Shown: positions 17,704 through 26,739, numbered from the stretch's first letter. The stretch: 64,000 nucleotides of DNA from Comamonas sp009360615 (GCF_035784015.1 NZ_JALKOW010000002.1), one strand, 5' to 3'. The notes: generated by a model from the sequence alone, not told the origin. Translations and numbers: made by a program.

Positions 17704-19140
17704 ATGGAAGCAACAAATAACAATGCTGTCTATTACGACGACACCGTCGTAAGACAGTTCTCTATCATGGCCGTGGTATGGGGGGTGGTAGGTATGGCAG
17801 TGGGCGTGTTTATCGCGTCCCAGCTGGCCTGGCCGGAACTCAACTTCGGCATTCCCTGGCTGAGCTACGGACGTCTGCGTCCGCTGCATACCAATGCCGT
17901 GATCTTTGCCTTTGGTGGCTCGGCCTTGTTCGCCACCAGCTACTACGTGGTGCAACGCACCTGCCAGACCAAGCTGTTCATGCCCAAGCTGGCGAGCCTG
18001 ACCTTCTGGGCCTGGCAACTGGTCATCGTGGCTGCGGCCATCAGCCTGCCTCTGGGATACACCCAGGGCAAGGAATATGCCGAACTGGAATGGCCCATCG
18101 ACCTGTTGATCACCGTGACCTGGGTGTCCTATGCCATCGTGTTCTTCGGCACCATCGGCATTCGCAAGGTCAAGCACATCTATGTGGCCAACTGGTTCTT
18201 CGGTGCCTTTATCCTGGCCGTTGCCTTGCTGCACGTGGTCAACAACGTCTCCATTCCTGCAGGCTGGATGAAGAGCTACTCGGCCTATGCCGGCGTGCAG
18301 GACGCCATGGTCCAGTGGTGGTATGGCCACAACGCCGTGGGCTTCTTCCTGACCGCAGGCTTCCTGGGCATGATGTATTACTTCATCCCCAAGCAGGCCG
18401 GTCGCCCCGTGTATTCGTACCGCCTGTCGATCGTGCACTTCTGGGCGCTGATCTTCACCTACATGTGGGCCGGTCCTCACCACCTTCATTACACCGCGTT
18501 GCCCGACTGGGCCCAGTCGCTGGGCATGGTGTTCTCGCTGATCCTGCTGGCTCCCAGCTGGGGCGGCATGATCAACGGCATCATGACGCTGTCGGGTGCC
18601 TGGCACAAGCTGCGTGACGACCCCATCCTGCGCTTCCTGATCGTGTCCCTGTCGTTCTACGGCATGTCCACCTTTGAAGGCCCGATGATGGCCATCAAGA
18701 CCGTCAACGCACTGAGCCACTACACCGACTGGACCGTGGGTCACGTGCACTCCGGCGCTCTGGGCTGGGTGGGTCTGATCACCATGGGCTCTCTGTACTA
18801 CCTGATTCCCCGTCTCTTCGGCCGCGAAAAAATGCACTCCGTGCCCGCGATCGAGCTGCACTTCTGGATGTCGACCATCGGCATCGTGCTGTACATCGCC
18901 GCGATGTGGATTGCCGGTGTGATGCAGGGTCTGATGTGGCGCGCCGTCAATCCCGATGGCACGCTGACCTACACCTTCGTCGAAAGCGTGAAGGCGACCT
19001 ATCCCTTCTACGTGATTCGCGTGACCGGCGGTCTGCTGTATCTGGGCGGCATGCTGGTGATGGCCTGGAATACCTGGAAGACCGCCATGGCCGGCCGTTC
19101 CGTCAAGGTGGCAGTGCCTGCCGTGGTGGCCCACGCCTGA
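17704..19140 (+). CDS. ccoN: Cbb3-type cytochrome c oxidase subunit I
   Basis: Catalytic haem-copper subunit of the high-affinity cbb3 oxidase, in the inner membrane. It has 478 residues with about 12 membrane helices. The low-spin haem ligand region is LHTNAVIFAFGG near residue 62, the CuB/active-site His motif is WWYGHNAVGFF near residue 208, and the HHLHY pair is near residue 258. It heads a ccoN-O-Q-P transcript preceded by an FNR-type box. The assignment is secure. Confidence 0.98.
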   Translation: MEATNNNAVYYDDTVVRQFSIMAVVWGVVGMAVGVFIASQLAWPELNFGIPWLSYGRLRPLHTNAVIFAFGGSALFATSYYVVQRTCQTKLFMPKLASLTFWAWQLVIVAAAISLPLGYTQGKEYAELEWPIDLLITVTWVSYAIVFFGTIGIRKVKHIYVANWFFGAFILAVALLHVVNNVSIPAGWMKSYSAYAGVQDAMVQWWYGHNAVGFFLTAGFLGMMYYFIPKQAGRPVYSYRLSIVHFWALIFTYMWAGPHHLHYTALPDWAQSLGMVFSLILLAPSWGGMINGIMTLSGAWHKLRDDPILRFLIVSLSFYGMSTFEGPMMAIKTVNALSHYTDWTVGHVHSGALGWVGLITMGSLYYLIPRLFGREKMHSVPAIELHFWMSTIGIVLYIAAMWIAGVMQGLMWRAVNPDGTLTYTFVESVKATYPFYVIRVTGGLLYLGGMLVMAWNTWKTAMAGRSVKVAVPAVVAHA

Positions 19141-19159
19141 GCATCGAGGAGCAAAAGCA

Positions 19160-19792
19160 ATGTCTGATCAAAATAACGCAGTTCCCAAAAGCTCCATGCA
19201 CGAGAAGATCGAGACCAGCAACTTTCTGCTGATCGCGCTGACGCTGTTCGTGCTGACCATTGGCGGTCTGGTGGAAATCGTGCCGCTGTTCTTCCAGAAG
19301 TCCACGACCGAGGCCGTGGCAGGTCTCAAGCCCTACACACCGCTGCAACTGATGGGCCGCGACGTGTACTTGCGCGAAGGCTGCTACAACTGCCACTCGC
19401 AGATGATCCGCCCCTTCCGAGCCGAGACCATGCGTTACGGCCACTATTCGGTGGCCGGCGAATTCGTCTACGACCACCCCTTCCAGTGGGGCTCCAAGCG
19501 CACCGGCCCCGACCTGCACCGCGTGGGAGGCAAGTACAGCGACGAGTGGCATCGCATTCACCTGAACAATCCGCGTGATGTGGTGCCCGAGTCCAACATG
19601 CCGGCCTACCCCTGGCTGGAGGCCAACAAGGTGGATGACACCGTCGTGGCAACGCGCATGAGCGCCTTGCGCAAGGTGGGCGTGCCTTATACCGATGCGG
19701 AGATCGCTGGTGCTCAGGCCGACGTCAAGGACAAGACCGAGATGGAGGCCGTGATCTCCTATCTGCAGGTTCTGGGTCGCGCCGTCAAGTAA
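19160..19792 (+). CDS. ccoO: Cbb3-type cytochrome c oxidase subunit II (mono-haem)
   Basis: Membrane-anchored mono-haem cytochrome c subunit of the cbb3 oxidase. It has 210 residues with one N-terminal membrane helix, then the haem motif CYNCH in REGCYNCHSQMIRPF at about residues 74-78, and conserved Met and Pro-rich segments (VPESNMPAYPWL) that provide the axial Met. It lies 19 bp after ccoN with a GAGGAG-type ribosome site. Confidence 0.97.
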   Translation: MSDQNNAVPKSSMHEKIETSNFLLIALTLFVLTIGGLVEIVPLFFQKSTTEAVAGLKPYTPLQLMGRDVYLREGCYNCHSQMIRPFRAETMRYGHYSVAGEFVYDHPFQWGSKRTGPDLHRVGGKYSDEWHRIHLNNPRDVVPESNMPAYPWLEANKVDDTVVATRMSALRKVGVPYTDAEIAGAQADVKDKTEMEAVISYLQVLGRAVK

Positions 19793-19809
19793 CAGAGGAG
19801 GGACTGGAA

Positions 19810-19947
19810 ATGGATATCACCACCATGCGTGTTCTGGCCACACTGGCATCGCTGGCGTGCTTCGTGGGCATCTGGTGGTGGGCTTATGCCCGCCGTAATC
19901 AGGCCCGTTTCGACGAGGCAGCTCAGCTTCCCTTCCTGGAAGACTGA
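19810..19947 (+). CDS. ccoQ: Cbb3-type oxidase subunit CcoQ
   Basis: 45-residue single-helix protein with a Trp-rich membrane segment (FVGIWWWAYARR) and a short acidic tail ending PFLED. This is the usual look of CcoQ/FixQ, which stabilises the oxidase. It sits between ccoO and ccoP, 17 bp after ccoO with a GAGGAG-type site. Confidence 0.92.
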   Translation: MDITTMRVLATLASLACFVGIWWWAYARRNQARFDEAAQLPFLED

Positions 19948-19974
19948 GTCTGATCACTACAACGAGAACATCCC

Positions 19975-20886
19975 ATGAGCGACTTCTTTAACAACTTCTG
20001 GTCCGTGTACATCGCGGCCGTTTCGCTGATCGGCATCCTCGGCTGCTTTTTGCTGCTGGTGCTGGTGGCGCGCCGCAAGGTCGTTCCTTCCGCGGACAAC
20101 ACCACCGGTCACGTCTGGGACGAAGACCTGCGCGAGCTCAACAACCCCATGCCCAAGTGGTGGATGGGTCTGTTCGTGATCACCGTGGTCTTCAGCCTGG
20201 CCTACCTGGTGGCCTACCCCGGTCTGGGTTCCTTCAAGGGCGAGCTGGGCTGGAGCCAGTATGGTGCTTACGACAAGGAGATGGAAAAGGCCCGTGTCGA
20301 CCTGGAGCCCATGTACGCCAAGTTCGTCAGCATGCCCACCGAAGAGATGGCCAAGGATCCCCAGGCCATGGCCATCGGCGAGCGTCTGTTCATGAACAAC
20401 TGCGCGCAATGCCACGGCTCCGATGCACGCGGCAGCAAGAGCTTCCCCAATCTGAGCGACGGTGACTGGCTGCATGGCGGCACGCCCGACAAGATCAAGG
20501 AAACCATCACCAACGGCCGCATCGGCGTGATGCCTCCCATGGCAGCTGCCGTGGGCTCGGCGGAAGATGTGCGCAATGTGGCTCACTATGTGCTGAGCCT
20601 GTCGGGCAGCCCTCACGATGCCGTCAAGGCTTCGCAGGGCAAGTCCAAGTTCGTGGCCTGCGCGGCTTGCCACGGCATGGACGGCAAGGGCAACCAGGCG
20701 CTTGGCGCCCCCAACCTGACCGATGACATCTGGCTGCATGGCTGGGGCGAGTCCGTCATTGTCGACATGGTCAACCATGGCAAGATGAACGAGATGCCTG
20801 CCCAGAAGGACAAGCTGACCGAAGCGCAGATCGCGGTGCTGGCCTCCTATGTCTGGGGGCTGTCCAACGCAAGCGCCCAGAAGTAA
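19975..20886 (+). CDS. ccoP: Cbb3-type cytochrome c oxidase subunit III (di-haem)
   Basis: Di-haem cytochrome c subunit that brings electrons to the cbb3 core. It has 303 residues with two N-terminal membrane segments around WWMGLFVITVVFSLAYL, and two haem motifs, CAQCH near residue 143 and CAACH near residue 230. It is the last gene of the ccoNOQP run, followed directly by a terminator. Confidence 0.97.
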   Translation: MSDFFNNFWSVYIAAVSLIGILGCFLLLVLVARRKVVPSADNTTGHVWDEDLRELNNPMPKWWMGLFVITVVFSLAYLVAYPGLGSFKGELGWSQYGAYDKEMEKARVDLEPMYAKFVSMPTEEMAKDPQAMAIGERLFMNNCAQCHGSDARGSKSFPNLSDGDWLHGGTPDKIKETITNGRIGVMPPMAAAVGSAEDVRNVAHYVLSLSGSPHDAVKASQGKSKFVACAACHGMDGKGNQALGAPNLTDDIWLHGWGESVIVDMVNHGKMNEMPAQKDKLTEAQIAVLASYVWGLSNASAQK

Positions 20887-20898
20887 GACGGGTGATGA

Positions 20899-20924
20899 AG
20901 GCGGTGCCAAGGCACCGCCTTTTT
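20899..20924 (+). terminator. Terminator after ccoP
   Basis: A perfect 10-bp stem AGGCGGTGCC / GGCACCGCCT with a two-base loop is followed by a T run. It separates ccoNOQP from ccoG, so ccoG probably has its own promoter in the AT-rich stretch 20930-20960. Confidence 0.9.
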
Positions 20925-20968
20925 CTCGTTTGAGTTTTCAGTAATTACAAAAATATTAAGGAACTGCG

Positions 20969-22411
20969 ATGCCCTGCGATCCGGACAAACCTCGCAAAGT
21001 CATTCCGATCACGGCTGAGCCCGTGGACGGCGGCCAGGAATATATGCCCATGTTCGCCTCCGAACAGAAGGTGTACTCGCGCGCCATCAGCGGCGTCTTC
21101 TCGCGCTGGCGCTGGATCATGGTGTTCCTGACCCAGATTGTGTTCTACGGCCTGCCCTGGCTGCAGTGGGGCGAGCGCCAGATGGTGCTGTTCGACCTCG
21201 GGGCGCGACGCTTCTATCTGTTCGGGCTGGTGCTCTACCCGCAGGACTTCATCTATCTCACGGGGCTGCTCATCATCAGCGCGCTGGGGCTGTTTCTGTT
21301 TACCGCGGTGGCCGGGCGTCTGTGGTGCGGCTTTTCCTGTCCGCAGACGGTCTATACCGAGATCTTCATGTGGATCGAGAGCAAGGTGGAGGGAGACCGC
21401 AGCGCCCGCATGCGCATCGACAAGCATGGCTGGACCTTCGAGAAGCTCTGGAAGAAGTCGCTCAAGCAGTTCCTCTGGATTGTTCTGTCCCTGTGGACCG
21501 GATTCACCTTTGTCGGCTACTTCGTGCCCATCCGTGAACTGGGTGTGGAGCTGATGGCCTTCCAGGGCAGCTGGCAGATTTTCTGGGTGCTGTTCTACGG
21601 CTTTGCCACATACGGCAATGCCGGCTATATGCGCGAGCAGGTCTGCAAGTACATGTGCCCCTATGCACGCTTCCAGAGCGCCATGTTCGACAAGGACACC
21701 ATGATCGTCAGCTACGACGTCCAGCGTGGTGAAGCGCGCGGGCCGCGCAGAAAAGACGTGGACTACAAGGCGCAGGGTCTGGGTGACTGCATAGACTGCA
21801 AGCTTTGCGTTCAGGTCTGCCCCGTGGGCATCGACATCCGCAAGGGGTTGCAGTACGAGTGCATTGGCTGCGGTCTGTGCATCGATGCCTGCAACTCCGT
21901 GATGGACAAGATGGAGTACCCGCGCGGCCTGATCCGCCTGACCACGCAGAACGCCGTGGCCAGGCTCTGGAAGCAGGCGCAGGTGATACGGCGCATCTTC
22001 CGCCCGCGCGTGCTGATCTATTCGGCCGTGCTGCTGGCGCTGAGCGCAGCCATGATCGCCAGCCTGGTACTGCGCGAGCCGCTCAAGGTTGACGTGATCC
22101 GCGACCGTGCCGCGCTGGCGCGTCTCGTGGCGGGCGGCAAGCTCGAAAACGTCTATCGCCTGCAGATCATGAATGCAACCGAGTCAGAGCAGCGCTATCG
22201 CATCAGCGCCACGGGGCTGGATCAGCTGGAGGTCGTATCCGAGCAGGAAGTCTCGGTCGGTCCGGCCGAGACGCGCGGCATTGCGGTGCGCTTGCAGATC
22301 CCCTATGGCTCGGCCGATTCCGGCTCGCACCCCGTGCATTTCAATGTGGATGCGCTGACGGCTGGGGCCGGGCGCATCTCCGAAAAGTCCGTGTTCCTGG
22401 TGCCGCGCTAG
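20969..22411 (+). CDS. ccoG: Cytochrome c oxidase accessory protein CcoG (RdxA/FixG)
   Basis: Membrane iron-sulfur protein linked to copper reduction during cbb3 assembly. It has 480 residues. About five membrane segments in the first 370 residues surround a ferredoxin-like domain with two 4Fe-4S motifs, CIDCKLCVQVCP near residue 271 and CIGCGLCIDACN near residue 297. There is an earlier Cys set in GFSCPQTVY and YMCPYARF. A periplasmic Ig-like C-terminal domain follows. AAGGAAC precedes the ATG. Confidence 0.96.
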   Translation: MPCDPDKPRKVIPITAEPVDGGQEYMPMFASEQKVYSRAISGVFSRWRWIMVFLTQIVFYGLPWLQWGERQMVLFDLGARRFYLFGLVLYPQDFIYLTGLLIISALGLFLFTAVAGRLWCGFSCPQTVYTEIFMWIESKVEGDRSARMRIDKHGWTFEKLWKKSLKQFLWIVLSLWTGFTFVGYFVPIRELGVELMAFQGSWQIFWVLFYGFATYGNAGYMREQVCKYMCPYARFQSAMFDKDTMIVSYDVQRGEARGPRRKDVDYKAQGLGDCIDCKLCVQVCPVGIDIRKGLQYECIGCGLCIDACNSVMDKMEYPRGLIRLTTQNAVARLWKQAQVIRRIFRPRVLIYSAVLLALSAAMIASLVLREPLKVDVIRDRAALARLVAGGKLENVYRLQIMNATESEQRYRISATGLDQLEVVSEQEVSVGPAETRGIAVRLQIPYGSADSGSHPVHFNVDALTAGAGRISEKSVFLVPR

Positions 22412-22526
22412 GCCTGCGGCATGCATCGCGACAGCCACGCAAGGGCATCGCGAATCAGCAACAATTGATGCTGCCCGATTGCAGATTTGCAATTGGGCAG
22501 CCAGATTTCTGAAAAGAGGTTTCACC

Positions 22527-22832
22527 ATGTCGGCAACACAAGCCAATGTCGCGCACAAGGCCAAGATCATCCACCCCGAGGACGGCAAGCCCTGGTGGAA
22601 GTTTGCCCATGTCTGGCTCATCATTGCGGGCCCCGCCGTGGTGGTGGTCGCGGGCATCGTGACCGCCTATATCGCCATGAGCAAGCCGGATCCCGTGATC
22701 GACCCCGACTACTATCGCCACGGTATTGAAATCAACCAGCGTCTCACGGAGCGCGAGAAAAGCCTGGCCCCGGCAGTGACGGGGCGCAACCACGCCGCAA
22801 CGCCGGCCAAGGACCACCCGCTGGATCGCTGA
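22527..22832 (+). CDS. ccoH: FixH/CcoH family protein
   Basis: 101-residue membrane protein with one helix (VWLIIAGPAVVVVAGIVTAY) and the family signature IDPDYYRHGIEINQRL. CcoH helps assemble the cbb3 oxidase. The start at 22527 is preceded by AAGAGGT, which an earlier in-frame start lacks. It lies 115 bp after ccoG and ends at a strong terminator. Confidence 0.92.
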   Translation: MSATQANVAHKAKIIHPEDGKPWWKFAHVWLIIAGPAVVVVAGIVTAYIAMSKPDPVIDPDYYRHGIEINQRLTEREKSLAPAVTGRNHAATPAKDHPLDR

Positions 22833-22851
22833 TCGCGTTCACCGCAGTCTC

Positions 22852-22875
22852 AAGGCCGCTTCTGCGGCCTTTTTT
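22852..22875 (+). terminator. Terminator after ccoH
   Basis: Stem AAGGCCGC / GCGGCCTT with a TTCT loop and a T run of six ends the ccoG-ccoH transcript. Confidence 0.92.
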
Positions 22876-23223
22876 GCAGCCCTATCCGGAGCACGATGGT
22901 CGTGACGTCGCACGAACCCTGATCGAGCGCTCCGTCGCAGGAGCCTGCATCGCCGGTGGGTGTCGCAGTCCCCCTGCTTTGCCGGCCGCGTCAGCGCGCA
23001 GAATCCGCTCCATGATCGGAGGGCTTCAGGGACAAGAACGGATGGCAAGCCATTCAGGACGATTTCGCATGTCCTTGGACTCGGAGCAAACCATGGACAT
23101 TGCCGCATGCTTTGACATGGCGCGATCCAGGGTTTCCCATCTGAGTGCATGCCCTTGGTATGCGGGGAAAGTCATGGCAATTGGGCAAAATAGGTTGATA
23201 CCCACTGGCCAAGGAGAATCGCG
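22876..23223. other. Intergenic stretch before the small membrane gene
   Basis: About 350 bp with no gene I can support. Open frames on both strands here lack family likeness and ribosome sites. No FNR-type box was found. Confidence 0.5.
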
Positions 23224-23487
23224 ATGGATGCTCGACGCTGGATGTGGATTGTCTGGCCGGCTTTTTTGGCCGCGGCAATCATGGAGATGGTGGTATTTGC
23301 CTTTGTGGACCCGTTGGACATGCGCTGGCTGGGGACGTCTCTGGACGGGTCGCGCAATGCTGTCTACACCGTGGCCTTTTTTGTCTTCTGGGCGGTCTCC
23401 GTGATCAGCGGGATGATGACCGTCATGCTGGGGCGTTCTGCCAGCGATCTGAACCAGGGCGCAGGCACGGAGCCTCTGGCCGAATAG
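23224..23487 (+). CDS. Small two-helix membrane protein of unknown function
   Basis: 87-residue protein with two hydrophobic segments (about residues 6-28 and 46-70) and a polar tail. AAGGAG lies 8 bp before the ATG. I do not recognise a named family. It sits between ccoH and fnr within the microaerobic block, so a link to respiration is possible but unproven. It is convergent with fnr. Confidence 0.75.
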   Translation: MDARRWMWIVWPAFLAAAIMEMVVFAFVDPLDMRWLGTSLDGSRNAVYTVAFFVFWAVSVISGMMTVMLGRSASDLNQGAGTEPLAE

Positions 23488-23600
23488 CGCGCGCTGCAAG
23501 AGTCCGCAGCGTCGGGACGGGTCTCAGTCCCGGTTCCTGGCCCGTCGCTTGCGGTACCGACCGTCTCGAAGACCAAATCCCTGGCGGGCGTGTCGCCATG

Positions 23601-23621
23601 AAAAGCCCGCTTTCCGCAGGC
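23601..23621 (-). terminator. Probable terminator of fnr
   Basis: On the minus strand a 6-bp stem GCCTGC / GCGGGC (one G-U pair) with a GGAAA loop is followed by TTTT, 27 bp after the fnr stop. Confidence 0.5.
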
Positions 23622-23647
23622 CTTGTCCTGAAGTCAGCCTGTCGTAC

Positions 23648-24370
23648 TCAGTTTTGACATTGCTGGCTGTTGACGATGCGCTTGAGTGCTTCCGTATCCA
23701 GAATGCGCAGATGGCGCTGTCGGACTTCGAGGATGCCTTCTTCGGCGAACTTGGAGAAGGTGCGACTCACGGTCTCCAGCTTGAGGCCCAGATAGCTGCC
23801 GATTTCTTCACGGGTCATGCGCAATACCAGCTCGGACTTCGAAAAGCCGCGTGCCGAAAGGCGCTGCACCAGATTCAGCACAAAGGCCGCCAGACGCTCT
23901 TCCGCGCGCATGCTGCCCAGCAGCAGCATCACGCCGTGCTCACGCACGATTTCGCGGCTCATGACCTTGTGTACATGATTCTGCAGGGCTGTGACTTCCC
24001 GCGAGAGCTGTTCGAGCTTGTCGAAAGGCATGACGCAGACTTCGGCATCTTCCAGCGCCACGGCATCGCAGGTGTGGTGGTCGTTGACGATGCCATCCAG
24101 GCCGATGATCTCGCCCGCCATCTGAAAGCCGGTGACCTGGTCGCGACCGTCCTCGGTGGCCACGCTGGTCTTGAAGAAGCCGGTGCGAATGGCATAGAGC
24201 GAGGTGAACTCCTCGCCGTTGCGAAACAGCAGCCCGCCCCGTTTGACCTTGCGGCGAGTCGCCACAATCTCGTCAATGCGCTCCATTTGTTCATCGTCCA
24301 GGCCCATGGGCATGCACAGTTCACGCAGATTGCAGTTGGAGCAGGATGCTTTGATGGTCTGAAGATTCAT
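23648..24370 (-). CDS. fnr: FNR-type oxygen-sensing transcriptional regulator
   Basis: Crp/Fnr-family activator that senses oxygen through a 4Fe-4S cluster. It has 240 residues. Likely cluster ligands are Cys10, Cys13 and Cys19 (C-x2-C-x5-C) and Cys101. The cyclic-nucleotide-like sensor fold is followed by a C-terminal helix-turn-helix whose recognition helix contains ETVSR, the residues that read TTGAT half-sites. It lies between cbb3 genes and hemN, and FNR-type boxes occur upstream of uspA/ccoI, ccoN and hemN, so these are the likely targets. A perfect box in its own upstream region (24484-24497) could also mean autoregulation. Confidence 0.95.
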   Translation of the reverse strand: MNLQTIKASCSNCNLRELCMPMGLDDEQMERIDEIVATRRKVKRGGLLFRNGEEFTSLYAIRTGFFKTSVATEDGRDQVTGFQMAGEIIGLDGIVNDHHTCDAVALEDAEVCVMPFDKLEQLSREVTALQNHVHKVMSREIVREHGVMLLLGSMRAEERLAAFVLNLVQRLSARGFSKSELVLRMTREEIGSYLGLKLETVSRTFSKFAEEGILEVRQRHLRILDTEALKRIVNSQQCQN

Positions 24371-24483
24371 GGGCTTTTCAGCAGCGGCACAGACAGACTT
24401 TCAATGGATAGTCGCGCCGGTCATTGACCTCGTGGTTAGGGATGAGTTGGATCAAATTGTCGCAGCACTTGCCTCGCGCTCTC

Positions 24484-24497
24484 TTGATATTCATCAA
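24484..24497. promoter_or_regulatory. Perfect FNR box between fnr and hemN
   Basis: TTGAT-ATTC-ATCAA is an exact match to the FNR consensus. It is centred about 150 bp before the hemN ATG and about 120 bp before the fnr ATG on the other strand, so either gene or both may be controlled. Confidence 0.85.
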
Positions 24498-24639
24498 GGA
24501 CAGCATGATTGCCTTGGTGCACATTGTTTGCATTGATTCAAAAACATGTGCTTCTGCCCATTATGGGCATGATTTCCAGGATTCGATTTCCTTTGGAATC
24601 TGCTTAATGTGGAGTGTGGGCGCACCCTAACTTTCAGTT

Positions 24640-26022
24640 ATGACCGTAGTCACGCCCGAGTTGCTGAGCCGTTTTGATATCCCCGGCCCACGCTACACAT
24701 CCTTCCCAACAGCCGACCGTTTTGTTGAGGCTTTTGGTGCAGACGACTATATCTTGGCATTGAAACAGCGCAAGACGCATTCGGGATCACGTGCTTTGCC
24801 CTTGTCGGTTTATGTGCATATTCCTTTTTGCGAGTCGCTTTGCTATTACTGCGCCTGCAACAAGATCGTGACCAAGCATCATGAAAAGGCTGCCGAGTAT
24901 CTGGATTATCTGAGCCGCGAACTGTCCATGCATACCGAGCATTGCGGCAAAGGCCAGTGGGTCAGCCAGTTGCATTTGGGGGGGGGGACGCCGACCTTCT
25001 TCAGCGATGCTGAACTGCAGCAGTTGATGGCCCTGATGCGTGAGCATTTCAAGCTTGATCCTGCCGGCGAGTACTCCATCGAGGTCGATCCGCGCACCGT
25101 CAGCAACGCGAGGCTGAAGGCTCTCAGGGAGATGGGCTTCAATCGCCTGAGTTTTGGAGTTCAGGATTTCGACCCTGTGGTGCAGAAGTCGGTGCACCGC
25201 GAGCAGCCGTCCGAGCAGGTCTTCGAGCTGGTGGCCGAGGCGCGCCGCCTGGGCTTTGTGTCCATCAATGTGGATCTGATCTACGGTCTGCCCAAGCAGA
25301 CGCCCGAGTCTTTTGCGCGCACGTTGGCGCAGGTCAATCAGCTGCGTCCTGACCGCATCGCGCTATACGCCTATGCGCACCTGCCCGAGCGTTTCAAGCC
25401 GCAAAGACGTATTGCATCGGCTGACCTGCCCGTGGGCAAGCAGAAGCTGAACATGCTCTCCGACGCCATCGACGCCTTCATGAAAGGTGGCTATGTCTAT
25501 GTAGGCATGGACCACTTTGCGCTTCCTGACGACTCTCTGGCCATCGCCAAGCGCCAGGGCCGCCTGCATCGCAATTTCCAGGGCTACAGCACCCAGCCCG
25601 ATTGCGACCTGATTGCGCTGGGCGTCTCGGCCATCGGCAAGGTGGGGGCCACTTACAGCCAGAACGTCAAGACACTGGAGGAGTACTACGACGCCATCGA
25701 TGGCGGCATGCTGCCCGTGCAGCGTGGATTGGCGCTCTCGCGTGACGATCTGGTGCGGCGAGCCATCATCATGGCGGTCATGTGCCAGGGCTCTGTCCTG
25801 TATGAACCGATGGAGCAGGCCTGGCTGATCAATTTCCGAGAGTACTTTGCCAAGGAGCTGACCGCGCTGGAGGAGATGCAGCGCAATGGCCTGGTGCAGT
25901 TGTCTGACGAGGGCTTCAAGGTCACGGGTCTGGGCTGGTTTTTTGTGCGCGGAGTAGCCATGCTGTTTGATCGATATTTGCAGGCCGACCGAAACCGGGC
26001 GCGCTTTTCGCGCATCATCTAG
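24640..26022 (+). CDS. hemN: Oxygen-independent coproporphyrinogen III oxidase
   Basis: Radical-SAM enzyme that decarboxylates coproporphyrinogen III to protoporphyrinogen IX without oxygen, in the cytoplasm. It has 460 residues. The start region has the HemN-type PGPRYTSFPTA motif, and the cluster motif is CESLCYYCAC (C-x3-C-x2-C) near residue 68, which distinguishes HemN from short HemW proteins. The LHLGGGTPTF motif follows; its Gly codons form an uninterrupted run of ten G bases. An FNR box lies upstream. Haem supply at low oxygen fits the adjacent cbb3 genes. Confidence 0.96.
   Translation: MTVVTPELLSRFDIPGPRYTSFPTADRFVEAFGADDYILALKQRKTHSGSRALPLSVYVHIPFCESLCYYCACNKIVTKHHEKAAEYLDYLSRELSMHTEHCGKGQWVSQLHLGGGTPTFFSDAELQQLMALMREHFKLDPAGEYSIEVDPRTVSNARLKALREMGFNRLSFGVQDFDPVVQKSVHREQPSEQVFELVAEARRLGFVSINVDLIYGLPKQTPESFARTLAQVNQLRPDRIALYAYAHLPERFKPQRRIASADLPVGKQKLNMLSDAIDAFMKGGYVYVGMDHFALPDDSLAIAKRQGRLHRNFQGYSTQPDCDLIALGVSAIGKVGATYSQNVKTLEEYYDAIDGGMLPVQRGLALSRDDLVRRAIIMAVMCQGSVLYEPMEQAWLINFREYFAKELTALEEMQRNGLVQLSDEGFKVTGLGWFFVRGVAMLFDRYLQADRNRARFSRII
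24978..24987 (+). repeat. G10 homopolymer inside hemN
   Basis: Ten consecutive G bases encode the Gly-Gly-Gly of the LHLGGGTPTF motif. A gain or loss of one base would truncate hemN. Confidence 0.9.
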
Positions 26023-26025
26023 CGC

Positions 26026-26739
26026 ATGTTGTTTTCGCTGGTCTGGACTGCTTTGATCATGGGGCTCGTGGGTGGGCCCCATTGTCTTGCGATGTGCGCT
26101 GCACCTTGCAGTGTTGTCACGGCCGCAAGGCCTGCCGGCGGCGGGCAGGTCATCGCCATGCACGGGCTGCGCAGCCGCCAATGGCTGCGTGCCAGTCTGT
26201 TTCACCTGGGACGCGTTGCCGGTTATGCCCTGCTGGGAGGGGTGGCGGCGGTGGCCATGGAGAGTCTGGCCTGGCTGACCAGCCAGACCACGGCCTTGCA
26301 GAGGTTGTGGACGCTGATGCATGTGGCGGTCATGGCCTGGGGTCTGGCCATGGTGGTGCAGGCGCGGCAACCGGCCTGGCTGGAGCAGGCGGGGCGCTCT
26401 GTCTGGACCAGGGTTCAGCCCTGGGTCGTTGCGCCGGGAGGTAGCCTGGCTGCAGGCTTGGCCTGGGCCCTGATGCCTTGCGGTTTGCTGTATTCGGCAG
26501 TACTGGTGGCGGCGCTGAGTGGCGGCGTCTGGCAAGGTGCCTTGTCCATGGCAGCCTTTGCCGTGGGCGGAGCATTGTGGTTGCTGGCGGGCCCCTGGTT
26601 GTGGCAGCTGGGGCAGTCGCATGTCAATGCATGGCGCGCACGCTGGGGCACCAGGATTGCAGGGTTGATGCTGATCGGTGTTGCGAGTTGGGCTTTGTGG
26701 ATGGATCTGGTCTACAAACCCAGCCTTTGGTGCCGATAA
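26026..26739 (+). CDS. TauE/SafE-like (DsbD-type) membrane protein of the cbb3 cluster
   Basis: 237-residue inner-membrane protein with about six hydrophobic helices. It belongs to the sulfite exporter TauE/SafE-like or DsbD transmembrane-like group that is often next to cbb3 genes. Cys-containing motifs are GGPHCLAMCAAPC near residue 17 and MPCGLLYS near residue 150, positioned like the paired Cys of DsbD-type electron or metal transporters. It starts 4 bp after the hemN stop, so it is probably translated from the same transcript. Copper handling or thiol transfer for oxidase assembly is an inference. Confidence 0.85.
   Translation: MLFSLVWTALIMGLVGGPHCLAMCAAPCSVVTAARPAGGGQVIAMHGLRSRQWLRASLFHLGRVAGYALLGGVAAVAMESLAWLTSQTTALQRLWTLMHVAVMAWGLAMVVQARQPAWLEQAGRSVWTRVQPWVVAPGGSLAAGLAWALMPCGLLYSAVLVAALSGGVWQGALSMAAFAVGGALWLLAGPWLWQLGQSHVNAWRARWGTRIAGLMLIGVASWALWMDLVYKPSLWCR

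Noticed and set aside
22874..23404. Plus-strand frame of 176 codons before and into the small membrane gene
   Set aside because: No recognisable sequence; the overlapping 87-residue frame has a clear ribosome site and membrane helices.
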